A DNA stretch of 21,205 nt from Deltaproteobacteria bacterium. Lineage in GTDB: Bacteria; Myxococcota_A; UBA9042; DTJE01. The position numbers were made by a program, and so were the translations under genes. Every line of letters starts with the position of its first letter. Position 1 is the first letter of the stretch. This document shows, piece after piece, positions 1 through 7,946 of this stretch. The notes under the pieces were generated by a model. It worked only from the letters and a program-made list of their open reading frames with translations, was not told the DNA's origin and did not search any database. The stretch is taken from positions 1 through 21,205 of the forward strand of contig JADHTP010000018.1 of assembly GCA_016784945.1 (NCBI GenBank), given 5' to 3'.

Positions 1-55
1 AGAGGGCGCAGTTTTCTTGGCGAGTGTTTCAGTTCGACACTACACTTGCCCCGTC

Positions 56-1276
56 ATGGTGGACGAAAATCTAAAGAAACTGGTCGAACTGTACGAAGTT
101 GGCGAACTTCTGCACCGGTCGCTGTTGCTGGTGGATGACGACGTTCCCAACCTGGACGTCCTTTCCGCCGTCCTCGATTCCGACTACAAGGTCTTCCAGG
201 TCGATTCGGGCGCCGAGGCGCTGAAGGTCGTGGAGACCACGCCCATCGACGTGATCATATCGGACCAGCGGATGCCCGAAATGACCGGCGTGGAACTTCT
301 GGAACGGGTGGGCAAGTCCCATCCGGACGTTGCCGGCATCGTGCTGACGGCCTACACGGACTCGGCGGCCATTATCGAGGCTGTCAACCGCGCAGGGGCT
401 TTTCGCTTCCTGACCAAGCCCTGGGAAGCCGACGACATCCGCGTGACCGTGGCCCAGGCCTGCGCCCATGTCTACCAGCGACGGGCCATCGCCCGCCTGG
501 TGGACATCGTGTCCGTGAGGAACGAGGAACTGGCCCTGGCCCTGCAGGACCTGGAAGAAGCGCAGGACCGCATGCTTCACATGGAACGGCTGGGGACCAT
601 GGGGCGACTGACGTCCGGGGTCACCCACGACGTGCGGAATTTCCTCATGGGCCTGGCCCTCCTGGAGGAGGAATGCCACGAGCAAGGCGTGGGCGGCGAA
701 ATGAAGGAAATCGTCACGGTCAGCCTTGCGGGCCTGCGAAACCTCATGGGAACGCTGGAAGCCATGCGACAGTTCGCCCGGGGCGGGACGGTGGAAGTCT
801 CGCTCAAGCCCGTGGCGCCCGCCGACGTGATCAAGGATTCCCTGACCGTGGCCAAGATGGACCTGGAGTTCCGCAAACGCAACGTGGATGTCCGGGTGCA
901 GGATGGTCTGCCCCAGGTCAACGGGGATCGCCAGCGACTGGTCCAGGTCATGGTCAACCTCATCAGGAACGCGGTCCAGGCCACGCAACCGGGCCAGTTG
1001 ATGACCATCGCCGCCATCACCGATCTCGACGGCCACGTCCTGCTATCCGTTGAAGACGAGGGAAAGGGGATCCCGGCAGACCTGGTGGATGACCTTTTCG
1101 AGCCATTCTCGAGTTCCAAGGGTGACGAGGGCATGGGCCTCGGGCTGTACATGGCCCGTTTGACCGTGGAGTCCCATGGCGGCTCCATCGAATATCAGGA
1201 TCGCCCAGGCGGTGGCGCGCGTTTCCAGGTATTGATGTCGCCTGCCGAACGGTCCGGGGGAATGGGCATCCAATGA
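56..1276 (+). CDS. Receiver-histidine kinase protein (PhcR-like REC-HK architecture)
   Basis: Cytoplasmic two-component protein of 406 aa with an N-terminal receiver and a C-terminal kinase, the reverse of a normal hybrid kinase. The receiver (about residues 22-135) has the acidic pocket D27-D29, phospho-acceptor D70 in SDQRMP, T98 and K121 in LTKPW. A coiled-coil linker follows, then an H-box with H191 in THDVRN, an N-box around N301-N305, a G1 box DEGKGIP (334-340) and a G2 box EGMGLGL (358-364). No membrane segment is seen. The H-box has Phe where HisKA proteins usually have Pro. The start is uncertain: ATG 56 begins a natural MVDENLKK amphipathic helix but has no clear Shine-Dalgarno; an in-frame TTG at 17 adds 13 residues. 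A weak TTGGCG-N18-TACACT promoter-like pair lies at 17-46. The next gene begins 54 bases later on the same strand, which suggests joint function. The architecture matches what is known of Ralstonia PhcR; orthology is not shown. Confidence 0.87.
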   Translation: MVDENLKKLVELYEVGELLHRSLLLVDDDVPNLDVLSAVLDSDYKVFQVDSGAEALKVVETTPIDVIISDQRMPEMTGVELLERVGKSHPDVAGIVLTAYTDSAAIIEAVNRAGAFRFLTKPWEADDIRVTVAQACAHVYQRRAIARLVDIVSVRNEELALALQDLEEAQDRMLHMERLGTMGRLTSGVTHDVRNFLMGLALLEEECHEQGVGGEMKEIVTVSLAGLRNLMGTLEAMRQFARGGTVEVSLKPVAPADVIKDSLTVAKMDLEFRKRNVDVRVQDGLPQVNGDRQRLVQVMVNLIRNAVQATQPGQLMTIAAITDLDGHVLLSVEDEGKGIPADLVDDLFEPFSSSKGDEGMGLGLYMARLTVESHGGSIEYQDRPGGGARFQVLMSPAERSGGMGIQ

Positions 1277-1330
1277 ACGTCTCGTTGTTTCCCGGCAACA
1301 AACCTTAGTGGTACCAGCGGAGGTGGCTAC

Positions 1331-3049
1331 ATGACAATCAGGGAACAGACAAGCGGAAGCGAACCCCAATCGGATATGGACCGTGGCCATGACAACAAGG
1401 CTCGGGAAAAGGGGCCAAATGGCAGATTGGGTCCAGCAGTATGCCTGAAACGGCCAACTAGCGACCCGATTACTGAAGAATCCGTCTCCAACAGTTCCAA
1501 CAAGAAACCCGCACCATCGAGAGATGGACAGGACTCCAGTAGAAAGTTACTCATAAAGGAACAGCGGGTTAAGGAATATGAGGAACTTGACGGTGGGAAG
1601 GGACGTGAGGTCTTTTTCCGCCCCGAACGCTATACTGCTGGCGATTTTTCTTCGGTCAAACCGGTCGTTTCCATAAGGTCGTCACGTGGGGATGCGATTT
1701 GTTCTTTGCATGACCTTTCGCAGAACGGAATTGCCTTCAATTACCCAGGCGACAGTCCCTTCTCGCCCGATGACGCCATCGAGCGTCTCATCGTGTCATT
1801 CGATGGAAACCAGGTTTACAACGGCAGTGCGAGAGTCATATCTGTCCGCTCCGAGGGTAAGGACTCCGTCGTGGGTGCATCTTTCATTGACTCACTGATG
1901 AACATTGAGGATGTCCTGCTGCTACGTGACGTCAAAGCGTGGGCGCCGGTCGAGGAATCTGGTCTGAAGTTAATTGGGCAACCGTGGTTCGCGCAGGGAA
2001 ATGAGACTTTCAAGTCCCGTATCGCAGAAATGAAACTCTTCATTGACAACGCTGAAGAAAATTACAACGACATGGAAAAAAGCCTCCCCTGGCATGTAAT
2101 TCATGGATCTACTGATTCGCAGGCTCGCAGCGGATTGATGGCACGAATCGAAACGGAGTTCGTTTCGTACTTCCTCGAACTGATGTACCAGATTGATGAG
2201 GCGCTCAGAACCGCCTCTGCGGAGGACTGGCACAAGCTGAAAGAATTTTCATTACGTTTCCTCCACGACAAGTTCATGAGGGCGCCTCTTCTACACCAGA
2301 CACATTTCAAACCACTCGGATACCCCGGCGACTACATTTCCATGGAGCACATGTATTCGAAACCCTTCGAGGGCCAGAGCCTTTTCGGAAAAGCCCTGCA
2401 TATGGGTTCCTGCGCTTCTCTTCCGGCGCAAGCTGTAAGAGCAAGGAAGGACCTCATCCGTGATCAGGTGTTCGAACTCGTCAACTCCTGGAAAATGAAT
2501 CGTCCCATCCGCGTCTGTTCCATTGCGTCCGGTCCAGCACAGGAGACTTTCGAACTCCTTTCAAAAGAATTGCCTTCGTCCGTCCCTTTAGAGATTGTTC
2601 TGTTCGATCAGGACAAGCGCGCGCTCTCTTTTGCTCATAACCGAATCGAGCCTCTCTCCGAAAAGAGAGCAAACAGTCACGTTCGTATCACCTATCTCCA
2701 TGATTCCATCAAGAGACTCCTCACGGACGCCAGCATTTTCGGTGATCTGGGGCCTTTTGATCTGATCTTCTCTTCCGGTCTCTTCGACTATCTCCGCCTG
2801 CCCACTGCTGTAACTCTCACCGGCAACTTCTATAAGAACCTTGCCAGTAAGGGACGCATTCTCATCGGAAACATGGACCCTGGAAATCCCGCCAGATGGA
2901 TGTTTGAACATCATCTCGACTGGTTTCTCCTCTATCGAACGCAGGAGGAGATGGTCGCATTTGCGCGTAAAGCCGTCCCGGAAGCGGAAATCCACATCGT
3001 CGAGGATGATACGGGCATCAATCCCTTCGTGGTCATCAGAAAGGACTGA
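1331..3049 (+). CDS. PilZ domain-SAM methyltransferase fusion, PhcB-like (fatty-acid methyl ester signal synthase candidate)
   Basis: Protein of 572 aa. Residues 1-85 are polar, low-complexity and probably disordered. A PilZ-like domain spans about 90-205, with D128-x-S130-x-x-G133 matching the second c-di-GMP motif; the first motif is degenerate, RPER at 97-100 instead of RxxxR. From about 215 on it looks like the PhcB/'extracellular factor' methyltransferase family: PLGYPGDY (about 328-335), the nucleotide-binding strand VCSIASGPAQE (395-405), an acidic FDQDK end of strand 2 (D426, D428) and SSGLFDYL near 480. Known members use S-adenosylmethionine to make 3-hydroxy fatty-acid methyl esters that act as quorum signals; the substrate here is unknown. 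The start ATG has GGAGGT six bases upstream. Its stop is followed after three bases by the kinase gene, so the two are almost certainly co-translated. G+C is well below that of flanking genes (25/60 in 2041-2100, 27/60 in 2221-2280 by hand count), which suggests transfer. It could be another class I methyltransferase. Confidence 0.78.
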   Translation: MTIREQTSGSEPQSDMDRGHDNKAREKGPNGRLGPAVCLKRPTSDPITEESVSNSSNKKPAPSRDGQDSSRKLLIKEQRVKEYEELDGGKGREVFFRPERYTAGDFSSVKPVVSIRSSRGDAICSLHDLSQNGIAFNYPGDSPFSPDDAIERLIVSFDGNQVYNGSARVISVRSEGKDSVVGASFIDSLMNIEDVLLLRDVKAWAPVEESGLKLIGQPWFAQGNETFKSRIAEMKLFIDNAEENYNDMEKSLPWHVIHGSTDSQARSGLMARIETEFVSYFLELMYQIDEALRTASAEDWHKLKEFSLRFLHDKFMRAPLLHQTHFKPLGYPGDYISMEHMYSKPFEGQSLFGKALHMGSCASLPAQAVRARKDLIRDQVFELVNSWKMNRPIRVCSIASGPAQETFELLSKELPSSVPLEIVLFDQDKRALSFAHNRIEPLSEKRANSHVRITYLHDSIKRLLTDASIFGDLGPFDLIFSSGLFDYLRLPTAVTLTGNFYKNLASKGRILIGNMDPGNPARWMFEHHLDWFLLYRTQEEMVAFARKAVPEAEIHIVEDDTGINPFVVIRKD

Positions 3050-3690
3050 TTCTTGGCCGTCGTCTCCCAGGACCTCGTCGAGAAACAATGGTCTGACTGG
3101 CTTGTCGAACGCAATCGACGAGGCGCGATCATTGCTTTCTGGTTGACGATCGTTATTTATCCACTTTTTTTCGTTCTTGATCTCATCTTTGTTCCCGAGC
3201 AGTGGATACCCCTGATGGCGGCGACCCGCGCTTTTGTCGTTGCCTGGAGTCTTTTTCTTCTCGCGGCCGTCAAGACCTCCCTGTTTGCTCGATACTGGGG
3301 GTTCTTCACATCGACACACGCGGTGGTCTTGAGTGGAGGCATCATCGTAATGGTCGGAGCCCTTGATGGGTTTACCACCAGTTACTATGCTGGAATCAAC
3401 CTGACACATGTCGGCGTGGGACTTCTCTTCGTCTGGACATGGAAACAGGCCGCGCTAACGTATTTACCCATACTTATCGGGTACCTTGTAACCTGCTCAT
3501 TACTTGCAGACAGCGTCGATGACTGGATAGTCGGTTCTCCAAAGCTCTTTTTTCTGTTCTCCACGGCCGCGGTGATCACGGCCGCCCATGGTTTTGTTCG
3601 CCGCTCGCTCCACGAGCAACTCTCCAATCAAATTGCTCTTGAACAAACCAAGACAAATCTTGAAAAGGCCCATGATCAATTGAAGCAACT
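1331..3690. other. Low-GC segment covering synthase gene and kinase input domain
   Basis: Hand counts of 60-base lines give G+C of 25/60 (2041-2100), 27/60 (2221-2280), 24/60 (3121-3180) and 28/60 (3601-3660). Flanking coding DNA gives 41/60 (781-840), 39/60 (4141-4200) and 42/60 (5281-5340). The left edge falls in or near the 54-base gap after the first gene. The right edge falls inside the next kinase gene, between its last membrane segment and its first ATP-binding core, with a gradient over about 3660-3900. No insertion-sequence ends or direct repeats were seen at either edge, so simple recombination is more likely than transposition. Limits are approximate. Confidence 0.6.
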
Positions 3691-5719
3691 GGACCGGTTC
3701 AAGGGGCAGGTGTTTGCCAACATCACCCATGAGCTCAAGACACCGCTCAACATGATCCTGTCGCCCTTGGAACTGATCCTCGCCGAGGACCTGGGACGGA
3801 TCACAAGTCAGCAGAAAGGTACATTTCATTCCATGTTCCGAAGCGGCATGAAGCTGCTGAAGATGATCATGGACATCCTGGACCTGTCCAAGGTTCAGGA
3901 CTCGCGGATCTTCCTGAAGGTATTCGAGCGGGACCTCGTTGAGTATCTCCGAGGCCTGGTGGCCCAGGTGGAACTGCTGGCCGAACGCAAGGAAATCAAG
4001 CTGACGTTAGAATCCAACGTGGACACATCCCTGGTCTTCTGCGATATCGAACGGCTGGAGAGGGTCTTCATCAACCTGCTGTCCAACGCCGCCAAGTTCA
4101 CACCCCTGGGCGGCAACATCCAGATGAAGCTCACCGACGAAGGCGACACCGTCCTTGTCGAGGTCATCGACGATGGTCCCGGGTTTCCCGCCGAACACGC
4201 CGACAGGGTCTTCGAACGCTTCTTCCAGACCGACACGGGCTCCGCCAGGAAATTCGGTGGGACGGGGATCGGCCTGTCCCTGGCCCTGGAACTGGTGGAA
4301 CTGCACGGCGGCAAGATCTGGGCTGAAAGCGAAGAGGGCGCCGGCGCCACCTTCTCGGTCCGGCTGATCAAGGACGAGGATCATTTCAATCCCGAGATCC
4401 TGGACCGCAGGGCCATGCGGCAGGACGTTGTCAAGGGCAAGCGTGAAGGCGATCGGGGCATCATGGACTGGTCATCGCAACTCACCGCCCGGGACGAATT
4501 CCGCATGCTGGACATCGCCGAGGCCACCGACCGACGAATCGTCGAAAGGGACACGGACGAAGACCGGCGGGAGCACACGGTTCTGGTGGTCGATGACACG
4601 CCGGACATCATCCGTATGGTTCACCTGGCACTTCACCAGCATTTCAAGGTCCTGGCGGCGGAGGACGGTCTGAAGGGCTATGATCTGGCCACCGCCGAAT
4701 CACCCGACCTGATTATTACAGACCTGATGATGCCCGGAATCGACGGGCTCGAACTGACCACCAGGCTGAGGAAACACAAGCGGACGAAGCACACGCCCAT
4801 CATCATGTTGACCGCCCGTGGCGACCTGGATGACCGGGTGGCAGGAATCGAAACCGGGGTCAACACCTATCTGACCAAGCCGTTTTCCCCGCGGGAACTG
4901 GTCAGCTGCGTGCATGGACTCCTGGACATCAAGGAGTCCACCGCTGACCTCGTTCTGGACCAGAAGATGGACTCCCTGGAAGACTTCTCCAGTGGAATGG
5001 CCCACGAGATCCGGAACCCGCTCAACTACATCAAGAACGCCGTCGCCATCATCAAGACCGACACCGACAAAGTGGTCGAGATACTGGGGCAGACCGGCGG
5101 CAGGGACCAGACCGAGGAAGAAAAGGAACGCCTGGACAAGTTGAACACCCGCATGGAAAAGATGTTCAACACGGCCGAGGCCGGCATCAAGCGGATCACG
5201 GGCACCGTGGAACTCATGAGCAGTTATGCCCGGCAGGGTTTCGAGCGCACCATACGGCCCCACGACCTGTTCGGTGCCGTGGCGGACGTGGTGAGCGTGG
5301 TGCTTCCGGCCACCGGCAGGGCCGTCGACATATCCACGGATTTCGATGGACAGGGACACATCACCTGTGTGCCCGAGGAATTCAACCAGGTACTGACGAA
5401 CCTGGTGCAGAATGCCATCGAGGCCGTGTCGAATGAGACCGGCAAGGTCCGGATCCGGGGCTGGAACGCGGATGGAATGGTCTACCTGTCGGTCAAGGAC
5501 AATGGCTCGGGCATGTCCCCTGAGGTCCGCGAACGAATCTTCAATCCTTATTTCTCGGCCAAGGGGCCGGGCCGCGGCATGGGTATGGGCCTGACCATCA
5601 CCCACCGCGTGATCCACAGCATGAACGGCGACATCCGCGTCGAAAGCACCGAGGGCGCCGGCACCGAGTTCATCGTTTCAATTCCCGCCACAGAGCCCAG
5701 TACGGAGCAGGAATCGTGA
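3053..5719 (+). CDS. Six-TM hybrid sensor kinase, HK-REC-HK (PhcS-like and PhcR-like modules fused)
   Basis: Membrane sensor of 888 aa. Six hydrophobic segments lie at about 25-46, 54-73, 88-104, 113-130, 134-152 and 164-181, then a coiled coil (185-220). Kinase 1: H226 in THELKTPLN, N345 in LLSNAAKFT, D373-G377 (DDGPG), G2 box GGTGIGL (402-408). Receiver: D514/D515, phospho-acceptor D557 in TDLMMPG, K609 in LTKPFSP. Kinase 2: H651 in AHEIRNPLN, N787 in LVQNAIEA, DNGSGM (816-821), GMGMGL (842-847). All catalytic boxes look intact in both kinases, so an internal relay H226 to D557 with output from the second module is possible. A six-TM input without a periplasmic domain is known in PhcS, LqsS and CqsS, which sense small lipophilic autoinducers. 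The start is TTG 3053 with AAAGGA seven bases upstream inside the preceding gene; the next in-frame ATG (about 3213) would cut off the first membrane helices. Its last codons overlap the next gene. Confidence 0.88.
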   Translation: MAVVSQDLVEKQWSDWLVERNRRGAIIAFWLTIVIYPLFFVLDLIFVPEQWIPLMAATRAFVVAWSLFLLAAVKTSLFARYWGFFTSTHAVVLSGGIIVMVGALDGFTTSYYAGINLTHVGVGLLFVWTWKQAALTYLPILIGYLVTCSLLADSVDDWIVGSPKLFFLFSTAAVITAAHGFVRRSLHEQLSNQIALEQTKTNLEKAHDQLKQLDRFKGQVFANITHELKTPLNMILSPLELILAEDLGRITSQQKGTFHSMFRSGMKLLKMIMDILDLSKVQDSRIFLKVFERDLVEYLRGLVAQVELLAERKEIKLTLESNVDTSLVFCDIERLERVFINLLSNAAKFTPLGGNIQMKLTDEGDTVLVEVIDDGPGFPAEHADRVFERFFQTDTGSARKFGGTGIGLSLALELVELHGGKIWAESEEGAGATFSVRLIKDEDHFNPEILDRRAMRQDVVKGKREGDRGIMDWSSQLTARDEFRMLDIAEATDRRIVERDTDEDRREHTVLVVDDTPDIIRMVHLALHQHFKVLAAEDGLKGYDLATAESPDLIITDLMMPGIDGLELTTRLRKHKRTKHTPIIMLTARGDLDDRVAGIETGVNTYLTKPFSPRELVSCVHGLLDIKESTADLVLDQKMDSLEDFSSGMAHEIRNPLNYIKNAVAIIKTDTDKVVEILGQTGGRDQTEEEKERLDKLNTRMEKMFNTAEAGIKRITGTVELMSSYARQGFERTIRPHDLFGAVADVVSVVLPATGRAVDISTDFDGQGHITCVPEEFNQVLTNLVQNAIEAVSNETGKVRIRGWNADGMVYLSVKDNGSGMSPEVRERIFNPYFSAKGPGRGMGMGLTITHRVIHSMNGDIRVESTEGAGTEFIVSIPATEPSTEQES

Positions 5720-6639
5720 CGGGCAGCACACCACTGTTTCGCACACCGACCCTGGATTGCAGGCTCATCTCACCGGACGACTCCAGGTCATTGGACGAGG
5801 CGGCCGGCCTGGACCTTGAATTATGGGGTGGCGGACTGGGAAAGGATGCGGACAACTTTGCGAGCCGGGCCTCCCACGGATACCTCATCGGCGCCTGGCA
5901 CTGGTCGGGCCTGGTGGGGACCATCTCGTGTCTGCGCCGCACATGGGCCCCCTTGGATACTCTCGCTTCCGGGCCGGACCCCTCGCACCCGTACGCTACC
6001 TGGGATGCCATTACCTCCGACGGCACCTTCCTTTCGGCGGAACCAGAGGGGGACGTTCTGTTCTGCGTGGCCGTGACCACCATGGATTCGGGGGCCCGCC
6101 CCTGGCCCAGGCTGCACCATGCCCGCAACCCGACACTGGACATGGCCCACGTGCTGGCTCGACGTCTGGACACCGGCGACAGCCGACTGAAGGCCGCGAC
6201 TGACGCCCTGGCGGAGGCCTGCGCCCCCGTCTATATCCCTAGCGATTACGTGATGCGGTTCCATCGCCGCCCCAAGGGAAGCATCCTGAGCGGCGCCAGG
6301 ATCGTGGCCATCCTGCAGAAGGGACGGCCCTCAGACCTCGATTCCATGGGCTACAACGTCATCATGGTCTATCCGAATACCGCGCCTTTGGCCGGGTTTC
6401 CCGAATCCGTGGCCGAGGACGTTTCCGCCGGTGACGCCCTGGTTCTGTCTGCTGCCCGCCTGGCGTACACACTTGGAGTCGGGAAGGTGGCGCCGTTCAG
6501 TCGCCCCGCGGGTTTCCGGCGAGCGCTGGTCAAAACGTTGTTGGCCATTGGATCGGGAAAGGCGTCGGCGCACGATCCCCTCGTCCCCGTGGTCCAAGAT
6601 CACCTTGACAGGTCAGCAGAAGGCCTCCGGATCCGATAA
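5716..6639 (+). CDS. Possible GNAT-fold acyltransferase-like protein, function unknown
   Basis: Protein of 307 aa, GTG start overlapping the kinase stop as GTGA, with GGAGCAGGA just upstream, so translation is coupled. It has no signal peptide or membrane segment. The layout resembles a GNAT fold: an N-terminal strand and helix, a strand pair around GYLIGAWHWSGLVGTISCLR, then WDAITSDGTF and the strand GDVLFCVAVTT where the acetyl-CoA strand would end. The usual pyrophosphate loop (R/QxxGxG/A) is not there; instead there is a Pro/Arg/His-rich stretch near residues 134-144. Two similar short motifs, VMRFHRRPKG and VAPFSRPAGF, may be a degenerate internal repeat. AHL and N-acyl amino-acid synthases also use this fold, so a second acyl-signal enzyme is one reading; a catalytically dead regulator is another. 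Family recognition is weak; the gene itself and its operon position are secure. Confidence 0.6.
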   Translation: MTGSTPLFRTPTLDCRLISPDDSRSLDEAAGLDLELWGGGLGKDADNFASRASHGYLIGAWHWSGLVGTISCLRRTWAPLDTLASGPDPSHPYATWDAITSDGTFLSAEPEGDVLFCVAVTTMDSGARPWPRLHHARNPTLDMAHVLARRLDTGDSRLKAATDALAEACAPVYIPSDYVMRFHRRPKGSILSGARIVAILQKGRPSDLDSMGYNVIMVYPNTAPLAGFPESVAEDVSAGDALVLSAARLAYTLGVGKVAPFSRPAGFRRALVKTLLAIGSGKASAHDPLVPVVQDHLDRSAEGLRIR

Positions 6640-6656
6640 AACCCCGTTAAAAAGCC

Positions 6657-6685
6657 TTGACATTGATGTTTCGAACCCGCAGAAT
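6657..6685 (+). promoter_or_regulatory. Sigma-70-type promoter candidate for the lipoprotein gene at 6754
   Basis: TTGACA (6657-6662, perfect -35) is followed by 17 bases and CAGAAT (6680-6685, four of six -10 bases). It lies in the 114-base gap after the signalling operon, about 70 bases upstream of the next start codon. Confidence 0.5.
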
Positions 6686-6753
6686 CCCTCATCTTTGCCC
6701 GGACCCGTGGATGGGTGCGGCTTGAAAAGACGGCTTGAAGAGGAGTTCCAAAA

Positions 6754-7833
6754 ATGAGACGCATCCTGAGTGTACTCGCTATGTTCGCGGCGGTGTCAAT
6801 GCTGATGGCCTGCGGAAGCAGCGGCAGTGACAACGGCGGAACGGACACCATTCCCGACACCATCATCGGAAATGACAATCTGCCGACGGATCCCGGCAAG
6901 TACGACCCGGGCACCCCCGGCGATTCTGGCCAGCCCAATGATCCGGGCACGCCTTACGATCCTGGCCAGCCCAACGACCCGGGCACGCCTTACGATCCCG
7001 GCCAGCCCGACGACCCGGGCACGCCCTATGATCCGGGTGGAACTCCCCCCGATGAGGGTTCGTGCAAGTGGTACTTCAGCTGCTCCAGCGATTGCCCGCC
7101 CCAGCCTCAGGGCCAGGCCTGCCTGCAGGAATGCCAGGCTGGACTTTCCCCCGCGGGACAGGCTGACGTTGAAGGCCTGTTCAATTGCCTGGAAGTCAAT
7201 GGCTGCCAGAACAAGGCCACGGATGAAGAGTGGTCCCAGTGCCTCTCGGACTTCTGCCTCGACCCCTACTTCACCTGCTTCTCCGGCAATCTGTACGCCA
7301 CCTGCCCCGACCTGGTGGGTTGCATCAATGACTGCCCTGATGACAATCCTGCCACGCCGGACGTCAACGAGCAGTCCGTTTGCATCGGCAACTGCTGGAG
7401 CGAAGGCACCGTGGATGCCCAGTGGTCCCTGCAGAACCTCATCGACTGCATGTACGACACCTGCACCACCTGCGGCGATGACTGGGAAGGCCAGATCTGC
7501 CAGGACTGTCTGAACGACGTGCTGGGCACGGACGGCCTGTGCGAGGCTCTCAACGAAGCCTGCATGAGCTTCGGCGACTGGAACTGCGGCCAGGTCTTCG
7601 AGTGCGTGACTGCGTGCATGGACAATGCCTGCGTGCAGGACTGCTTCGGCAACGCCACCAAGATGGCCGGCGAAAAGTACAACACCATGATCGCTTGCGC
7701 CCTGGACGCGTGCCCGCAGTGCGAGACCACGCCTCCCGGCGAGGACTGCGATGCCTGCTTCAACGCGGCCATCAACCAGGACGGTGCCTGCTTCGCCGAG
7801 ACCACGGCCTGCGTCGATGACGCGGGCGTCTAG
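6754..7833 (+). CDS. Cys-rich lipoprotein with Asp-Pro-Gly stalk
   Basis: Predicted outer-surface lipoprotein of 359 aa. A signal peptide ends in the lipobox LMAC with C20 as the lipidated Cys, followed by a Ser/Gly/Asn-rich tether. Residues about 50-96 are a Pro/Gly/Asp stalk of 12-residue PNDPGTPYDPGQ units. The rest is a Cys-rich domain with short helical segments. Three copies of a module C-x3-C-x17-C-x4/5-C can be read (starting at CLQEC, CIGNC and CVQDC) and two of a second module C-x2-C-x10-C-x6-C (starting CQDC and CDAC), so the fold is probably held by disulfides outside the cytoplasm. AGGAG lies eight bases before the ATG. No enzymatic motif is seen. The next gene is a shorter relative with the same layout. 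Similar stalked Cys-rich lipoproteins are common in myxobacterial-type genomes; the role is unknown. Confidence 0.85.
   Translation: MRRILSVLAMFAAVSMLMACGSSGSDNGGTDTIPDTIIGNDNLPTDPGKYDPGTPGDSGQPNDPGTPYDPGQPNDPGTPYDPGQPDDPGTPYDPGGTPPDEGSCKWYFSCSSDCPPQPQGQACLQECQAGLSPAGQADVEGLFNCLEVNGCQNKATDEEWSQCLSDFCLDPYFTCFSGNLYATCPDLVGCINDCPDDNPATPDVNEQSVCIGNCWSEGTVDAQWSLQNLIDCMYDTCTTCGDDWEGQICQDCLNDVLGTDGLCEALNEACMSFGDWNCGQVFECVTACMDNACVQDCFGNATKMAGEKYNTMIACALDACPQCETTPPGEDCDACFNAAINQDGACFAETTACVDDAGV
6934..7041 (+). repeat. 36-bp in-frame tandem repeat (PNDPGTPYDPGQ)
   Basis: Three 36-bp units at 6934-6969, 6970-7005 and 7006-7041 encode the lipoprotein stalk; the last unit ends in Gly instead of Gln. 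Unit variation is mostly silent. The array is a likely site of length change by slippage. Confidence 0.85.
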
Positions 7834-7861
7834 GCGCTCGTGATTCACGGACGGGTTCGGT

Positions 7862-7892
7862 CGGGGCCGGGACCTCAAAACTCCCGGCCCCG
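7862..7892 (+). terminator. Strong hairpin after the first stalk lipoprotein gene (no U-tract)
   Basis: CGGGGCCGGGA (7862-7872) pairs perfectly with TCCCGGCCCCG (7882-7892) across a nine-base loop, 29 bases after the stop codon. No T-run follows, so it is not a canonical intrinsic terminator. It may instead protect or attenuate the transcript between the two lipoprotein genes. Confidence 0.4.
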
Positions 7893-7946
7893 GCAGCCGG
7901 TCCCTGTTAACCGCATCTTGTTTCAGTGACAAGGGGGGGTAATGTC

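Noticed and set aside
71..1036. Long antisense open frame opposite the receiver-kinase gene
   Set aside because: It is the mirror of a gene with complete receiver and kinase motifs; the translation is His/Gly-rich with no recognisable domain, as expected opposite high-GC coding DNA.
1284..1306. Small hairpin (TTGTT/AACAA) in the gap before the PilZ-methyltransferase gene
   Set aside because: Only five A/T-rich pairs around a seven-base loop; too weak to call a terminator or riboswitch.
6934..7041. CRISPR-like look of evenly spaced repeats
   Set aside because: The units are contiguous, in frame and encode a Pro/Gly stalk; there are no spacers and no cas genes.
6796..7932. Antisense open frame of 378 residues opposite the first stalk lipoprotein
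   Set aside because: Low-complexity Ala/Val/Arg/Gly translation with repeats that only mirror the DPG array.
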